A stretch of 64,000 nt of DNA from Curtobacterium sp. ZW137 (GTDB lineage: Bacteria; Actinomycetota; Actinomycetes; Actinomycetales; Microbacteriaceae). The first letter of the stretch is position 1, and every line of letters begins with the position of its first letter. The notes below the pieces were generated by a model. It was not told where the DNA came from, searched no databases, and saw only the letters and a program-made list of their open reading frames with translations. Below are positions 47,100-55,068 of the stretch, piece by piece. The position numbers and the translations under genes were made by a program. The stretch is taken from assembly GCF_003762905.1 (NCBI RefSeq), contig NZ_RJKS01000001.1, positions 434,001 through 498,000 on the forward strand, given 5' to 3'.

Positions 47100-47537
47100 A
47101 TGACCTACGACAACCTGGCCCAGCGCCGCCGCGCGCAGTACACGAACGAGGCCGTCCTCTCCGCGACGCCCGCCCAGCTCGTCACGCTGCTCTACGACCG
47201 GCTGCTCCTCGACCTGCACCGTGCCGAGGCCGCGCAGGTCGCGAGCAACTGGGACGGCGCCCGCGAGCAGCTCCTGCACGCACAGGCAATCGTCGGTGAG
47301 CTCTCCGCCACCCTGCGCATCGACGCGTGGGACGGCGGCGAGGGCCTCCTCGCGATCTACAACTACGCCTCGACCTCGCTCATCACCGCGAACGTGCACC
47401 GCGACGTGCAGGCCACCCGGGACTGCATCCGCATCCTCGACCCGCTGCGCCAGGCCTGGCGCGACGCGGCCGCCGCGATGCCGGCGACGCCGGCCCCGGT
47501 GCAGCAGACTACGGGTGGGGCCCTCGGTGTCGCCTGA
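47100..47537 (+). CDS. fliS: Flagellin export chaperone FliS
   Basis: A 145-residue helical FliS: RRRAQYTNEAVLSATPAQLV, LLYDRLLLDLHRAEAAQVAS, then the conserved IVGELSATLRIDAWDGGEGLL and PLRQAWRDAAAAM. It binds the flagellin C-terminus to keep it unpolymerised. It is 11 bases downstream of fliD and overlaps the fliT-like gene by 11 bases. Confidence 0.92.
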   Translation: MTYDNLAQRRRAQYTNEAVLSATPAQLVTLLYDRLLLDLHRAEAAQVASNWDGAREQLLHAQAIVGELSATLRIDAWDGGEGLLAIYNYASTSLITANVHRDVQATRDCIRILDPLRQAWRDAAAAMPATPAPVQQTTGGALGVA

Positions 47538-47817
47538 GCAGGACCACGAGCTGACCACCGCTTGGGAGGCCGTGCTCACGTCCCTGGAACAGGCGGCCGT
47601 CGGCGACGACCCGCCCCCCTGGCACGAGCCGGCCGGGCTGGGTCGGATCCCGCGGGAACTGGTGGGTCGGGCCTCCCGGCTGCTCGCCGCACAGCGGGAC
47701 CGCATCGCGGTCCTGGAGCAGGACCGGCGCGCGACGCTCGACCACCTCGGCGCACTGCGCCAGGTCGACGCGACCCGTGAGCCGCAGCGCGCGGTATACC
47801 TCGACGCTTCCGCCTAG
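47527..47817 (+). CDS. FliT-like small helical protein
   Basis: A 96-residue protein starting MSPEQDHELTTAWEAVLTSL, all predicted helix, with LLAAQRDRIAVLEQDRRATL. Its position directly after fliD-fliS (GTG start inside fliS) fits FliT, the FliD chaperone, but sequence support is weak. Confidence 0.6.
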   Translation: MSPEQDHELTTAWEAVLTSLEQAAVGDDPPPWHEPAGLGRIPRELVGRASRLLAAQRDRIAVLEQDRRATLDHLGALRQVDATREPQRAVYLDASA

Positions 47818-47835
47818 CCCCGCGCGCCCCCGCCC

Positions 47836-47918
47836 GTCGAACCGCGCGCAGGAAGTCGAATCGCGCGTAGGTGGTCGAATCGCGCGTAGGAAGTCGAATC
47901 GCGCGTAGGCAGTCGAAA
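47836..47918. repeat. 19-base minisatellite A (4+ units)
   Basis: Four GTCGAATCGCGCGTAGGAA-like units plus a partial one, followed by an inverted half-unit (TCCTACGCGCGAAACGACC), so a hairpin can form. It lies between fliT-like and flgB; the gap holds no gene. Confidence 0.85.
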
Positions 47919-47964
47919 GTTCCCACCTCCTACGCGCGAAACGACCACCCTCGCGCGGGGCGGG

Positions 47965-48039
47965 GAGTGGGAACGCGCGTGGCGAGTGGGAACGCGCGTG
48001 GGGAGTGGGAGCGCGCGTGGGGAGCGGGAACGCCGCGTA
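47965..48039. repeat. 19-base minisatellite B (4 units)
   Basis: Four units of GAGTGGGAACGCGCGTGGG, the last one degenerate. It shares CGCGCGTRGG and the 19-base period with array A just upstream. Confidence 0.85.
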
Positions 48040-48058
48040 CCCCCGTTCGGGGCAAGCA

Positions 48059-48087
48059 CTAACGGCACCGGAGCAGCGCTCCGATAG
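48059..48087 (+). promoter_or_regulatory. Sigma-28 (FliA) type promoter of the flgB operon
   Basis: CTAA (48059-48062), a 17-base spacer and TCCGATAG (48080-48087), about 103 bases before flgB. It probably drives the whole flgB-flgE run of tightly overlapping genes. Confidence 0.65.
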
Positions 48088-48189
48088 CCACATCCGAGCA
48101 CGGATCGCTCGACCACCCGGCCACGGATCGGCCACCACCGCACGGTGACATCGCACAGGGACGATGCCGCCATGACGAGGGGACCCTCC

Positions 48190-48534
48190 GTGTTCGATTC
48201 CGTGACGTCGGCGGCGCTGCAGAGCGCGCTCGACGGCCTCTCGATGCGCCAGCGCGTGATCGCGAACAACATCGCGAACATCAACACGCCGAACTACCAC
48301 GCCGAGAAGGTGCAGTTCGAGGACGCCCTCGCGAAGTCGATCGTCGACGGGAGCGGCAGCACCACGCCGACCGTCGCCCGCAGCCTCGAGCCGACGAACA
48401 CGAACGGCAACAACGTCGACCTCGACGAGGAGACGCTCTCCAACGTCGACACGGTCCTCCGCTACCAGTTCGCCACCCAGGCGATGAACTCCGAGCTGAC
48501 CAGCGTCCGTGCGGCGATGCGGACCACCTCGTGA
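48190..48534 (+). CDS. flgB: Flagellar basal-body rod protein FlgB
   Basis: A 114-residue proximal rod protein from GTG 48190 (MFDSVTSAALQSALDG), with GAGGGG upstream; ATG 48172 and GTG 48145 are longer options. The rod motif is LSMRQRVIANNIANINTPNYH, and the C-terminal helix is VDTVLRYQFATQAMNSELTS. It overlaps flgC by 4 bases. Confidence 0.92.
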   Translation: MFDSVTSAALQSALDGLSMRQRVIANNIANINTPNYHAEKVQFEDALAKSIVDGSGSTTPTVARSLEPTNTNGNNVDLDEETLSNVDTVLRYQFATQAMNSELTSVRAAMRTTS

Positions 48535-48926
48535 CCACGTTCGACGCGATCGGGATCGCGAGCACCGGCCTCACCGTGCACCGGAAGTGGCTCGACGCGA
48601 TCTCCGACAACATCGCCAACGTCAACACGGTCAAGTCGATGGACGACTCCGCCTTCCAGGCCCGCTACGTCGAGGTGCAGGAGGGCAACGGCGTCTCCGG
48701 CGCCTACGTCAAGGGCGCCGCGTTCGGCAGCGCCGCCGGCCGCGTGACCTACGACCCGGACAACCCGCTCGCGAACGAGGAGGGGTACGTCCGGATGCCG
48801 GACATCGACCTCGGCACGCAGATGGCGGACCTCATCATGGCCCAGCGCGGCTACCAGGCGAACGCCGCCGTGGTCGACCGTGCCAAGACCGCCTACGAGG
48901 CGGCACTGCAGATCGGGAAGAACTGA
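48531..48926 (+). CDS. flgC: Flagellar basal-body rod protein FlgC
   Basis: A 131-residue FlgC: IGIASTGLTVHRKWLDAISD NIANVNT at the N-terminus, VTYDPDNPLANEEGYVRMPDI in the middle, and LIMAQRGYQANAAVVDRAKT at the C-terminus. It forms the proximal rod with FlgB. GTGA overlap with flgB and TGATG contact with fliE. Confidence 0.95.
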   Translation: MTTFDAIGIASTGLTVHRKWLDAISDNIANVNTVKSMDDSAFQARYVEVQEGNGVSGAYVKGAAFGSAAGRVTYDPDNPLANEEGYVRMPDIDLGTQMADLIMAQRGYQANAAVVDRAKTAYEAALQIGKN

Positions 48927-49258
48927 TGCCCATCGACGGCGTGAACGGTGTGACCACCAACGCGATGACGAACGCGATGACGTCCGTCACCGGGACGAGC
49001 AGCGACACTGCGACGACCGGGACGACCGGCACCGACGGCAGCGGGTTCGCCGCGTCCCTCGGCAACGCGGTCGACGGGCTCCAGCAGCTGCAGAGCGACT
49101 CCAAGACGCTCGCGCTCAAGGCCGTCACCGGCAACCTCGACGACATCCACGACGCCACCATCGCGTCCACCCGCGCGCAGGTGACCCTTGAACTCGTCGC
49201 CGCCGTCCGCAACAAGGGCGTCGACGCGTTCAACGAGATCATGAGGATGCAGGCCTGA
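48926..49258 (+). CDS. fliE: Flagellar hook-basal body complex protein FliE
   Basis: A 110-residue FliE. After a Thr/Ser-rich N-terminus come GFAASLGNAVDGLQQLQSDS and the conserved C-terminal DDIHDATIASTRAQVTLELV with RNKGVDAFNEIMRMQ. It links the MS ring to the rod. Its stop overlaps the fliF start. Confidence 0.93.
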   Translation: MPIDGVNGVTTNAMTNAMTSVTGTSSDTATTGTTGTDGSGFAASLGNAVDGLQQLQSDSKTLALKAVTGNLDDIHDATIASTRAQVTLELVAAVRNKGVDAFNEIMRMQA

Positions 49259-50934
49259 TGCCCGCCGCACTGCAGAACGTCTTCGGCCGCCTCGGCGCCT
49301 ACGTCAAGGGCTTCTCCGCCGCACAGCGCACCATCGCGATCCTCGTGGTCGCGGCGCTCGTGCTCGGCGGCTTCGCGCTGGTGTCCTGGCTCGGCAAGCC
49401 GTCCTACGCGCCGCTGTTCACCGGTCTGGCCGCCGCGGACGCGAGCTCGGTCACCGACCAGCTCACCACCGACGGGGTGCCGTTCCAGCTCACCGACGGC
49501 GGCGCGACGATCCTCGTCCCGCAGTCGTCCGTGTACACCGAGCGACTCAAGGCCGCGTCGAACGGGCTGCCGTCGTCGAACGAGGGCGGGTACTCGCTGC
49601 TCGACAAGATGGGCGTGACGAGCTCCGAGTTCCAGCAGGACGTCACGTACAAGCGGGCGATCGAGGGCGAGCTCGCGAAGACGATCTCCGCGATGGACGG
49701 CGTGCAGACCGCGACCGTGCAGCTCGCGATCCCGGAGAAGTCCGTGTTCGTCTCCGAGGAGAAGGACCCGACGGCGTCGGTGTTCATCGCCACGAAGAAC
49801 GGCACGCAGCTCACCACCGACCAGGTCCAGGCGATCGTGCACCTGACCAGCGCCGCGGTCGAGGGCATGCAGACGACCGACGTCTCCGTCGTCGACGCGA
49901 AGGGCCAGACCCTCTCCGCCGTGGGCACCGGCGCCACCGGGACGGGCTCCGACCAGGCCGCCGACTACGACGCCTCCACGTCGAAGAAGATCCAGGACCT
50001 GCTCGACACCACGCTCGGCACGGGGAACGCCAGCGTCGTGGTGTCGGCGACGATGAACCAGAACACCGCGACCCGCACGGCGGAGTCCTACGCGACCCCG
50101 ACGTCCGGTCCGGTGGCCCTCAACGAGTCCTCCACGACCGAGCAGTACGGCTCCGGATCGGGCGCGGCCAGCGGCGCGACGGGCGTTCTCGGCCCGGACA
50201 ACATCGCCGTGCCGAACGGCACCGCCACCTCCGGCACCGGCGACGACGGGTACGTCAACGAGTCCGCGACGAAGAACAACGCCGTCGACCACACCACCGA
50301 GACCACGCAGATCCCGGCCGGCTCCCTCGACCGTCAGACGATCTCCGTCGCGCTGAACTCGAAGGCCGACTCGGTCGCGAACGCGAACCTGCAGAGCATC
50401 AACGACCTCGTGGCCGCCGCCGCCGGTGTCGACACGGCACGCGGCGACCAGGTCAAGGTCGCGATGATGGACTTCGACTCCAGCGCCGCCGACGACGCCG
50501 CGAAGGCGCTCAAGGCGCAGCAGGCCGCCGACCAGCAGGAGGCGCTCTGGTCCTCGATCCGCACCGCCGGCATCGTCGTCGGGATCGCGCTGGCGCTCAT
50601 CGCGCTCATCGTCTTCCTGGTCCGCCGCGGCCGTCGCCAGGAGCGCGAGAGCGTCGACGTCGGCGAGCTCGACGCCTTCGGCAGCGCCTTCGAGCTGCCG
50701 CTCGCCGTCGACGCCGCCGATGCCCGCGCCGGTCTGCTCGCCGGTGGTGCCGGGGACGCCCCGACCGTCGCCCTGCCGACGCTGCCCCACGACGACGCCC
50801 CCACCGAGGTGCTCACCACCGACGAGATCACCGCCGAGCGTCGCCGCCAGGACATCTCGAACCTCGCCGAGCGCGACCCGAAGCGCACGGCCGAGCTCCT
50901 CCGCGGGCTCCTCGACGACCGGACGTCGGTGTGA
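49258..50934 (+). CDS. fliF: Flagellar MS-ring protein FliF
   Basis: A 558-residue MS-ring protein. TM1 is TIAILVVAALVLGGFALVSW (about 22-41). The ring-building domain has YAPLFTGLAAADASSVTDQL and VTYKRAIEGELAKTISAMDG. TM2 is IVVGIALALIALIVFLV (about 437-453). The C-terminal FliG-binding tail is RRRQDISNLAERDPKRTAEL. It is the membrane platform of the export gate and C-ring. Confidence 0.95.
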   Translation: MPAALQNVFGRLGAYVKGFSAAQRTIAILVVAALVLGGFALVSWLGKPSYAPLFTGLAAADASSVTDQLTTDGVPFQLTDGGATILVPQSSVYTERLKAASNGLPSSNEGGYSLLDKMGVTSSEFQQDVTYKRAIEGELAKTISAMDGVQTATVQLAIPEKSVFVSEEKDPTASVFIATKNGTQLTTDQVQAIVHLTSAAVEGMQTTDVSVVDAKGQTLSAVGTGATGTGSDQAADYDASTSKKIQDLLDTTLGTGNASVVVSATMNQNTATRTAESYATPTSGPVALNESSTTEQYGSGSGAASGATGVLGPDNIAVPNGTATSGTGDDGYVNESATKNNAVDHTTETTQIPAGSLDRQTISVALNSKADSVANANLQSINDLVAAAAGVDTARGDQVKVAMMDFDSSAADDAAKALKAQQAADQQEALWSSIRTAGIVVGIALALIALIVFLVRRGRRQERESVDVGELDAFGSAFELPLAVDAADARAGLLAGGAGDAPTVALPTLPHDDAPTEVLTTDEITAERRRQDISNLAERDPKRTAELLRGLLDDRTSV

Positions 50935-51965
50935 ACGCCCCCGCCGCCGGCCCCGCCGACCGTGCGCTGACCGGCGCCCAGAAGGTCGCGCTCATCCTCA
51001 TGCAGATGGAGACCGACCGCGCGGCCGAGGTGATGAAGCAGTTCTCCGAGCTGGAGGCCGAGGAGATCTCCGCCGAGATCGTCCGGATGCGCCGCGTCGA
51101 GGACGCCGTCGTCGACAAGACGCTCACCGAGTTCCACCGGATGACGCTCACCGGACGCACCCAGCGCCGCGGCGGCAAGGAGACCGCACTCGGGCTGCTC
51201 GAGGCGTCGTTCGGCGCCGAACGTGCCGCCGGCGTGATGGACCGCCTCGCGTCGAACCTCGCCGGGCAGTCCTTCGACTTCCTCGACGACGCCGAGCCCG
51301 GCCAGGTCATCACCCTCCTCGAGGGCGAGCTCCCGCAGACCATCGCCCTCGTCCTCGCGCACCTCAAGCCCGCACAGGCCAGCGCCGTGCTCGCCGGGGT
51401 CGACGAGCGCGCCCGCACCGACGTCGCGCAGGCCTTCGCCACGATGGGCACCGCCACCCCCGAGTCCGTCGGGATCGTCGCCGGAGTCCTCCGCCAGCGC
51501 GCCGGCGCCGTGGTGTCCCCGCGCGAGAGCGTCGAGGTCGTCGGTGGCATCGCGCCCCTCGTCGACATCATCAACCGCTCCGACGTCGCCACCGAGAAGG
51601 CCGTCCTCGACGGGCTCGAGGCACGCGACCCGGAACTCGCCGAGGACATCCGATCGCGGATGCTCACCTTCGAGGACATCGTCAAGCTCGAGTCGCGCGA
51701 CATCCAGCAGGTGCTCCGCGGCATCGACTCGAAGGTCCTCGCGACCGCCATGAAGGGCGCTGCCGGACCGGTCGTCGAGACCATCCGCGCGAACGTCTCC
51801 GAGCGCAACCGCGAGCTCCTCGACGACGAGCTGCAGGCGATGGGCCCGGTCCGTGTCTCGCAGGTCGAGGAGGCACGCGCCGAGGTCGTCCGCTCCGTCC
51901 GGGAGCTCGAGGCGCAGGGCGTCATCACCGTCCACCGCGCCGAGGAGGACGAGCTCGTTGAGTGA
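50931..51965 (+). CDS. fliG: Flagellar motor switch protein FliG
   Basis: A 344-residue FliG: ALTGAQKVALILMQMETDRA (N domain, FliF contact), the middle domain with HPQT-type ELPQTIALVLAHLKPAQAS, and the C-terminal torque domain FEDIVKLESRDIQQVLRGID and ALKGA-like MKGAAGPVVETI. GTG start within the fliF stop. FliM and FliN partners are not in the window. Confidence 0.95.
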   Translation: MNAPAAGPADRALTGAQKVALILMQMETDRAAEVMKQFSELEAEEISAEIVRMRRVEDAVVDKTLTEFHRMTLTGRTQRRGGKETALGLLEASFGAERAAGVMDRLASNLAGQSFDFLDDAEPGQVITLLEGELPQTIALVLAHLKPAQASAVLAGVDERARTDVAQAFATMGTATPESVGIVAGVLRQRAGAVVSPRESVEVVGGIAPLVDIINRSDVATEKAVLDGLEARDPELAEDIRSRMLTFEDIVKLESRDIQQVLRGIDSKVLATAMKGAAGPVVETIRANVSERNRELLDDELQAMGPVRVSQVEEARAEVVRSVRELEAQGVITVHRAEEDELVE

Positions 51966-52602
51966 CACCACGTTCGAGCGCCTGGCGTTCCCCGTCGTCG
52001 CCGACGCCGGGCTCCAGGACCGCGTCGCCAGCGCCGAGGTGCGCGGGCACGCCGCCGGGTACGCCGCGGGACTCCGCGCCGCGCACGCCGAGACCGCTGC
52101 GCTCCGCGCCGAGCTGGACGCCCTGCACGCGCACCGCACCGCGCAGCTCGAGGCCGAGTCCGCACGACGCCTCGCCGTCCTCGGCGCGATGACCGACGCA
52201 CTCGTCGCGCGCACCGTGCCGGTGCTGGAGTCGGCCGAGCGCTCGGTCGTGGAAGCCGCCGTGGAACTGGCCGAGGCCGCCGTCGGGTACGCGATCCGTG
52301 CCTCCCGTCCGGTGCTCGACGCGCCCACGACGACGACCGGTCTGGAGGCGCGGGTCGTCCCCGGCGCCGAGGCGACGGTCCGCCGCGCCCTCGCCGCCGT
52401 CGACCACACCGTCGCGATCGCCGTCCGGCTCAGCCCGGCCGACGCCGCCGCCGTCAGCGGGCTCGACCTGCCCGTGCCGGTGCGCGCCGACGCGTCGCTC
52501 CGCGACGGCGACGCCGTCGTCGACCTGCCGGACGGTGTCCTGGACGCCCGGATCGACGCCGCGTTGGCCCGCGCGAAGACCGCACTCGGGGTGACCGCAT
52601 GA
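51958..52602 (+). CDS. fliH: Flagellar export regulator FliH
   Basis: About 214 residues from TTG 51958 (MSDTTFERLAFPVVAD), preceded by GAGGAGGA. It shows the GlxxG-like helix (GHAAGYAAGLRAAHAETAAL), a coiled coil to residue 80, and a C-terminal globular domain (VELAEAAVGYAIR, VDLPDGVLDARIDAAL). It holds the FliI ATPase inactive and docks it. It overlaps fliG by 8 bases and fliI by 4. Confidence 0.85.
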   Translation: MSDTTFERLAFPVVADAGLQDRVASAEVRGHAAGYAAGLRAAHAETAALRAELDALHAHRTAQLEAESARRLAVLGAMTDALVARTVPVLESAERSVVEAAVELAEAAVGYAIRASRPVLDAPTTTTGLEARVVPGAEATVRRALAAVDHTVAIAVRLSPADAAAVSGLDLPVPVRADASLRDGDAVVDLPDGVLDARIDAALARAKTALGVTA

Positions 52603-53927
52603 CCGCCACGCTGCTCCGTCCCCGCGGACTCGACGCCGCCGTCGCCCTCGCCGCACCGCAGCGTGTCGGTGTCGTGACGAGCGCCGTCGGTCTCGGGCTG
52701 ACGATCGCCGGGCTCGACGCCCGGATCGGCGAGATCGTCGTCGTCGGGCGCGAGGACGGACCGCAGACCACCGTCGAGGTCGTCGCCACCGACGCCTCCG
52801 GGGTGCGCTGCATGCCGCTCGGCCGCCTGGCCGGGATCACCGCGGGCACGCCGGCCCGGCCCACCGGACGCCCGGTGCTCGTGCCGACCGGTCGCGGACT
52901 GTTCGGTCGCGTGCTCGACGGGCTCGGGCGGCCGATCGACGACCGCGGGCCGCTCGACGCCGACGCGTGGGTGGACCTCGACCACGCCACGCCGAACGCG
53001 ATGGCGCGCACCCGGATCGACACGCCGATGCAGCTCGGCGTCCGCGTGCTCGACACCCTGACCACCGTCGGCCGCGGGCAGCGCATGGGCCTCTTCGCCG
53101 GGTCCGGCGTCGGCAAGTCTTCGCTGCTGTCGATGATCGCCCGGGGGAGCGACGCCGCCGTGAACGTGATCGCCCTCGTCGGGGAGCGCGGCCGCGAGGT
53201 GCGCGAGTTCCTCGAGGACGACCTCGGACCCGAGGGTCTCGCCCGCTCCATCGTCGTCGTGTCGACCTCCGACGAACCCGCGCTGATGCGCCTGCGTGCC
53301 GCGTTCGTGGCCACCCGGATCGCGGAGTCCTTCCGCGACGCCGGCCAGGACGTCGTGCTCATGATGGACTCGCTCACGCGCGTCGCGATGGCGCAGCGGG
53401 AGATCGGGCTGTCCGTGGGCGAGCCGCCGGCGACCCGGGGCTACCCGCCGTCGACCTTCTCCGTGCTCGCCGGGCTGCTCGAGCGCGCCGGGACGGACCG
53501 GGTCGGGAGCATCACCGGGCTCTACACGGTGCTCGTCGACGGGGACGACCACAACGAGCCGATCGCGGACGCCGCGCGCAGCATCCTCGACGGGCACGTG
53601 GTGCTCGACCGGAAGCTCGCCGTCACCGGGCACTTCCCGTCCGTGGACGCCCTCGGGTCGATCTCCCGCGTGGCGTCAAAGGTCACCTCGCCCGCCGAAC
53701 GCGCCGCCGCGACCGGGCTGCGGAAGGTGATGGCCGCCAGGAAGGCCGCGCAGGACCTCCTCGACGTCGGCGCGTACCAGCGCGGCTCGAACCCGCTCGT
53801 GGACGCGGCCGTCGACCACCAGGACGCGATCGACGCGTTCCTCCGCCAGGGCATGGACGAGCGGGCCACCGCCGCCGACTCCTGGCAGCGCCTCGGCGCG
53901 CTCGTCGCCCGGCTCGGAGGTGTCTGA
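52599..53927 (+). CDS. fliI: Flagellum-specific ATPase FliI
   Basis: A 442-residue export ATPase, F1-beta-like. Walker A is LFAGSGVGKSSLLSMIARG. VIALVGERGREVREFLEDDL, the Walker B region VVLMMDSLTRVAMAQREIGL and the catalytic loop PPATRGYPPSTFSVLAGLLE are intact. It energises substrate loading at the export gate. Overlaps on both sides show tight coupling. Confidence 0.95.
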   Translation: MTATLLRPRGLDAAVALAAPQRVGVVTSAVGLGLTIAGLDARIGEIVVVGREDGPQTTVEVVATDASGVRCMPLGRLAGITAGTPARPTGRPVLVPTGRGLFGRVLDGLGRPIDDRGPLDADAWVDLDHATPNAMARTRIDTPMQLGVRVLDTLTTVGRGQRMGLFAGSGVGKSSLLSMIARGSDAAVNVIALVGERGREVREFLEDDLGPEGLARSIVVVSTSDEPALMRLRAAFVATRIAESFRDAGQDVVLMMDSLTRVAMAQREIGLSVGEPPATRGYPPSTFSVLAGLLERAGTDRVGSITGLYTVLVDGDDHNEPIADAARSILDGHVVLDRKLAVTGHFPSVDALGSISRVASKVTSPAERAAATGLRKVMAARKAAQDLLDVGAYQRGSNPLVDAAVDHQDAIDAFLRQGMDERATAADSWQRLGALVARLGGV

Positions 53928-54358
53928 TGGCACGCCGCTTCCCCCTCGCCGGGCTCCTCCGGCTCCGGCACGCCGAACAGGACCGTGCCGCCGCAGCACT
54001 CGCCGCCGCGAACGAGCGGATGCGCGACGCCGCCGACGCACGCACCGCCGCCCGCCGCACCCTCGACGACACCGCTTCGGCGATGCCCGTCGAGGACGCC
54101 GCGACCCTCAGCGCCGTCGCCGCCGCACGGGCAGCGACCCGCGGGATGCTCGAGGAGCTCGATGCCGTCGTCCGCACCCGCCGCGCCGACGCCGACCGGG
54201 CGCAGGGCGAGTACAACGCCGCACGCCGGTCAGCCCTCGGACTCGAGAAGCTCGAGGAGCAGCACACCGTGCAGGCCACCGCCGAGGAACTCCGCACCGA
54301 GCAGAACGCCCTCGACGAGATCGCGGCACGCAGCCGCGGGGAAGGCGGTGCGCGATGA
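53927..54358 (+). CDS. fliJ: FliJ-like flagellar export protein
   Basis: A 143-residue, almost wholly helical coiled-coil protein starting MARRFPLAGLLRLRHAEQDR, with EELDAVVRTRRADADRAQGE and LEKLEEQHTVQATAEELRTE. The pattern and slot after fliI identify FliJ, the stalk-like partner of the FliI hexamer. TGATG contact with fliI, ATGA overlap downstream. Confidence 0.85.
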   Translation: MARRFPLAGLLRLRHAEQDRAAAALAAANERMRDAADARTAARRTLDDTASAMPVEDAATLSAVAAARAATRGMLEELDAVVRTRRADADRAQGEYNAARRSALGLEKLEEQHTVQATAEELRTEQNALDEIAARSRGEGGAR

Positions 54359-55068
54359 GCCTCGACGCCGTGCTGAGCCGGATCTCCGAGATCCGCTCCC
54401 AGATCGACACGCTGCAGAGCGGCACCGCCACCACGAGCAGTGCCGCGACCGCCGCGTCCTCCGCCGACTCGTCGTCCGCGTTCGCCGCCGCCCTCGCCGC
54501 GACCGGCACCGGGACCACCGCGACGAGCACCGCCGCGCCGGCCACCTCCGTCGACGCCGGGCAGGGCACCGTCGCCACGGGCAGCGGCGCCACCGGGGAC
54601 GACGTCGTCGCGGACGCGAAGAAGTACCTCGGCGTCCCGTACGTGTTCGGCGGCACCACGACGTCGGGCATGGACTGCTCCGGGCTCGTGCAGACGGTGT
54701 TCAAGGACCTCGGGGTGACCATGCCCCGCGTCGTCCCGGACCAGGCGAAGATGGGAACAGAGGTGGGTTCGCTCGCCGACGCGCAGCCCGGCGACCTGAT
54801 CATCCCGAAGGGCGAGGGGCACGTCGTGATCTACGTCGGCGACGGCAAGGTGCTGCACGCGCCGCACCCCGGCAAGGACGTCCGGATCGTCGACAACTGG
54901 TACAAGGACTCGGACATCGCCACCATCCGGCGCATCGTGCCCTCGGCCCAGGACGCCGCCGCGACGAAGGCCACCGCCGCCACCGCCGCGACCTCCGCCG
55001 CCGGATCGGCGACGGACCTGCAGACCGCCGCCCTGATGTCCCTGCTGCAGTCCGGGAGTGCCGCATGA
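54355..55068 (+). CDS. NlpC/P60 (C40) peptidoglycan hydrolase in the flagellar operon
   Basis: A 237-residue protein. The N-terminal helix (LDAVLSRISEIRSQIDTLQS) is followed by a Thr/Ala/Ser linker to about residue 80 and the NlpC/P60 domain (82-180): YLGVPYVFGG, nucleophile Cys108 in GMDCSGLVQTVF, His156 in GEGHVVIYVGDG and a third polar residue at HAPHPGKD (His168 or His171). A C-terminal Ala-rich tail follows. There is no classical signal peptide, so it may be exported by the flagellar system to open the wall for the rod, replacing FlgJ. Both neighbours overlap by 4 bases. Confidence 0.88.
   Translation: MSLDAVLSRISEIRSQIDTLQSGTATTSSAATAASSADSSSAFAAALAATGTGTTATSTAAPATSVDAGQGTVATGSGATGDDVVADAKKYLGVPYVFGGTTTSGMDCSGLVQTVFKDLGVTMPRVVPDQAKMGTEVGSLADAQPGDLIIPKGEGHVVIYVGDGKVLHAPHPGKDVRIVDNWYKDSDIATIRRIVPSAQDAAATKATAATAATSAAGSATDLQTAALMSLLQSGSAA

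Noticed and set aside
47836-48039. Possible CRISPR array
   Set aside because: Units are directly adjacent 19-base minisatellites with no spacers, and no cas genes are near.
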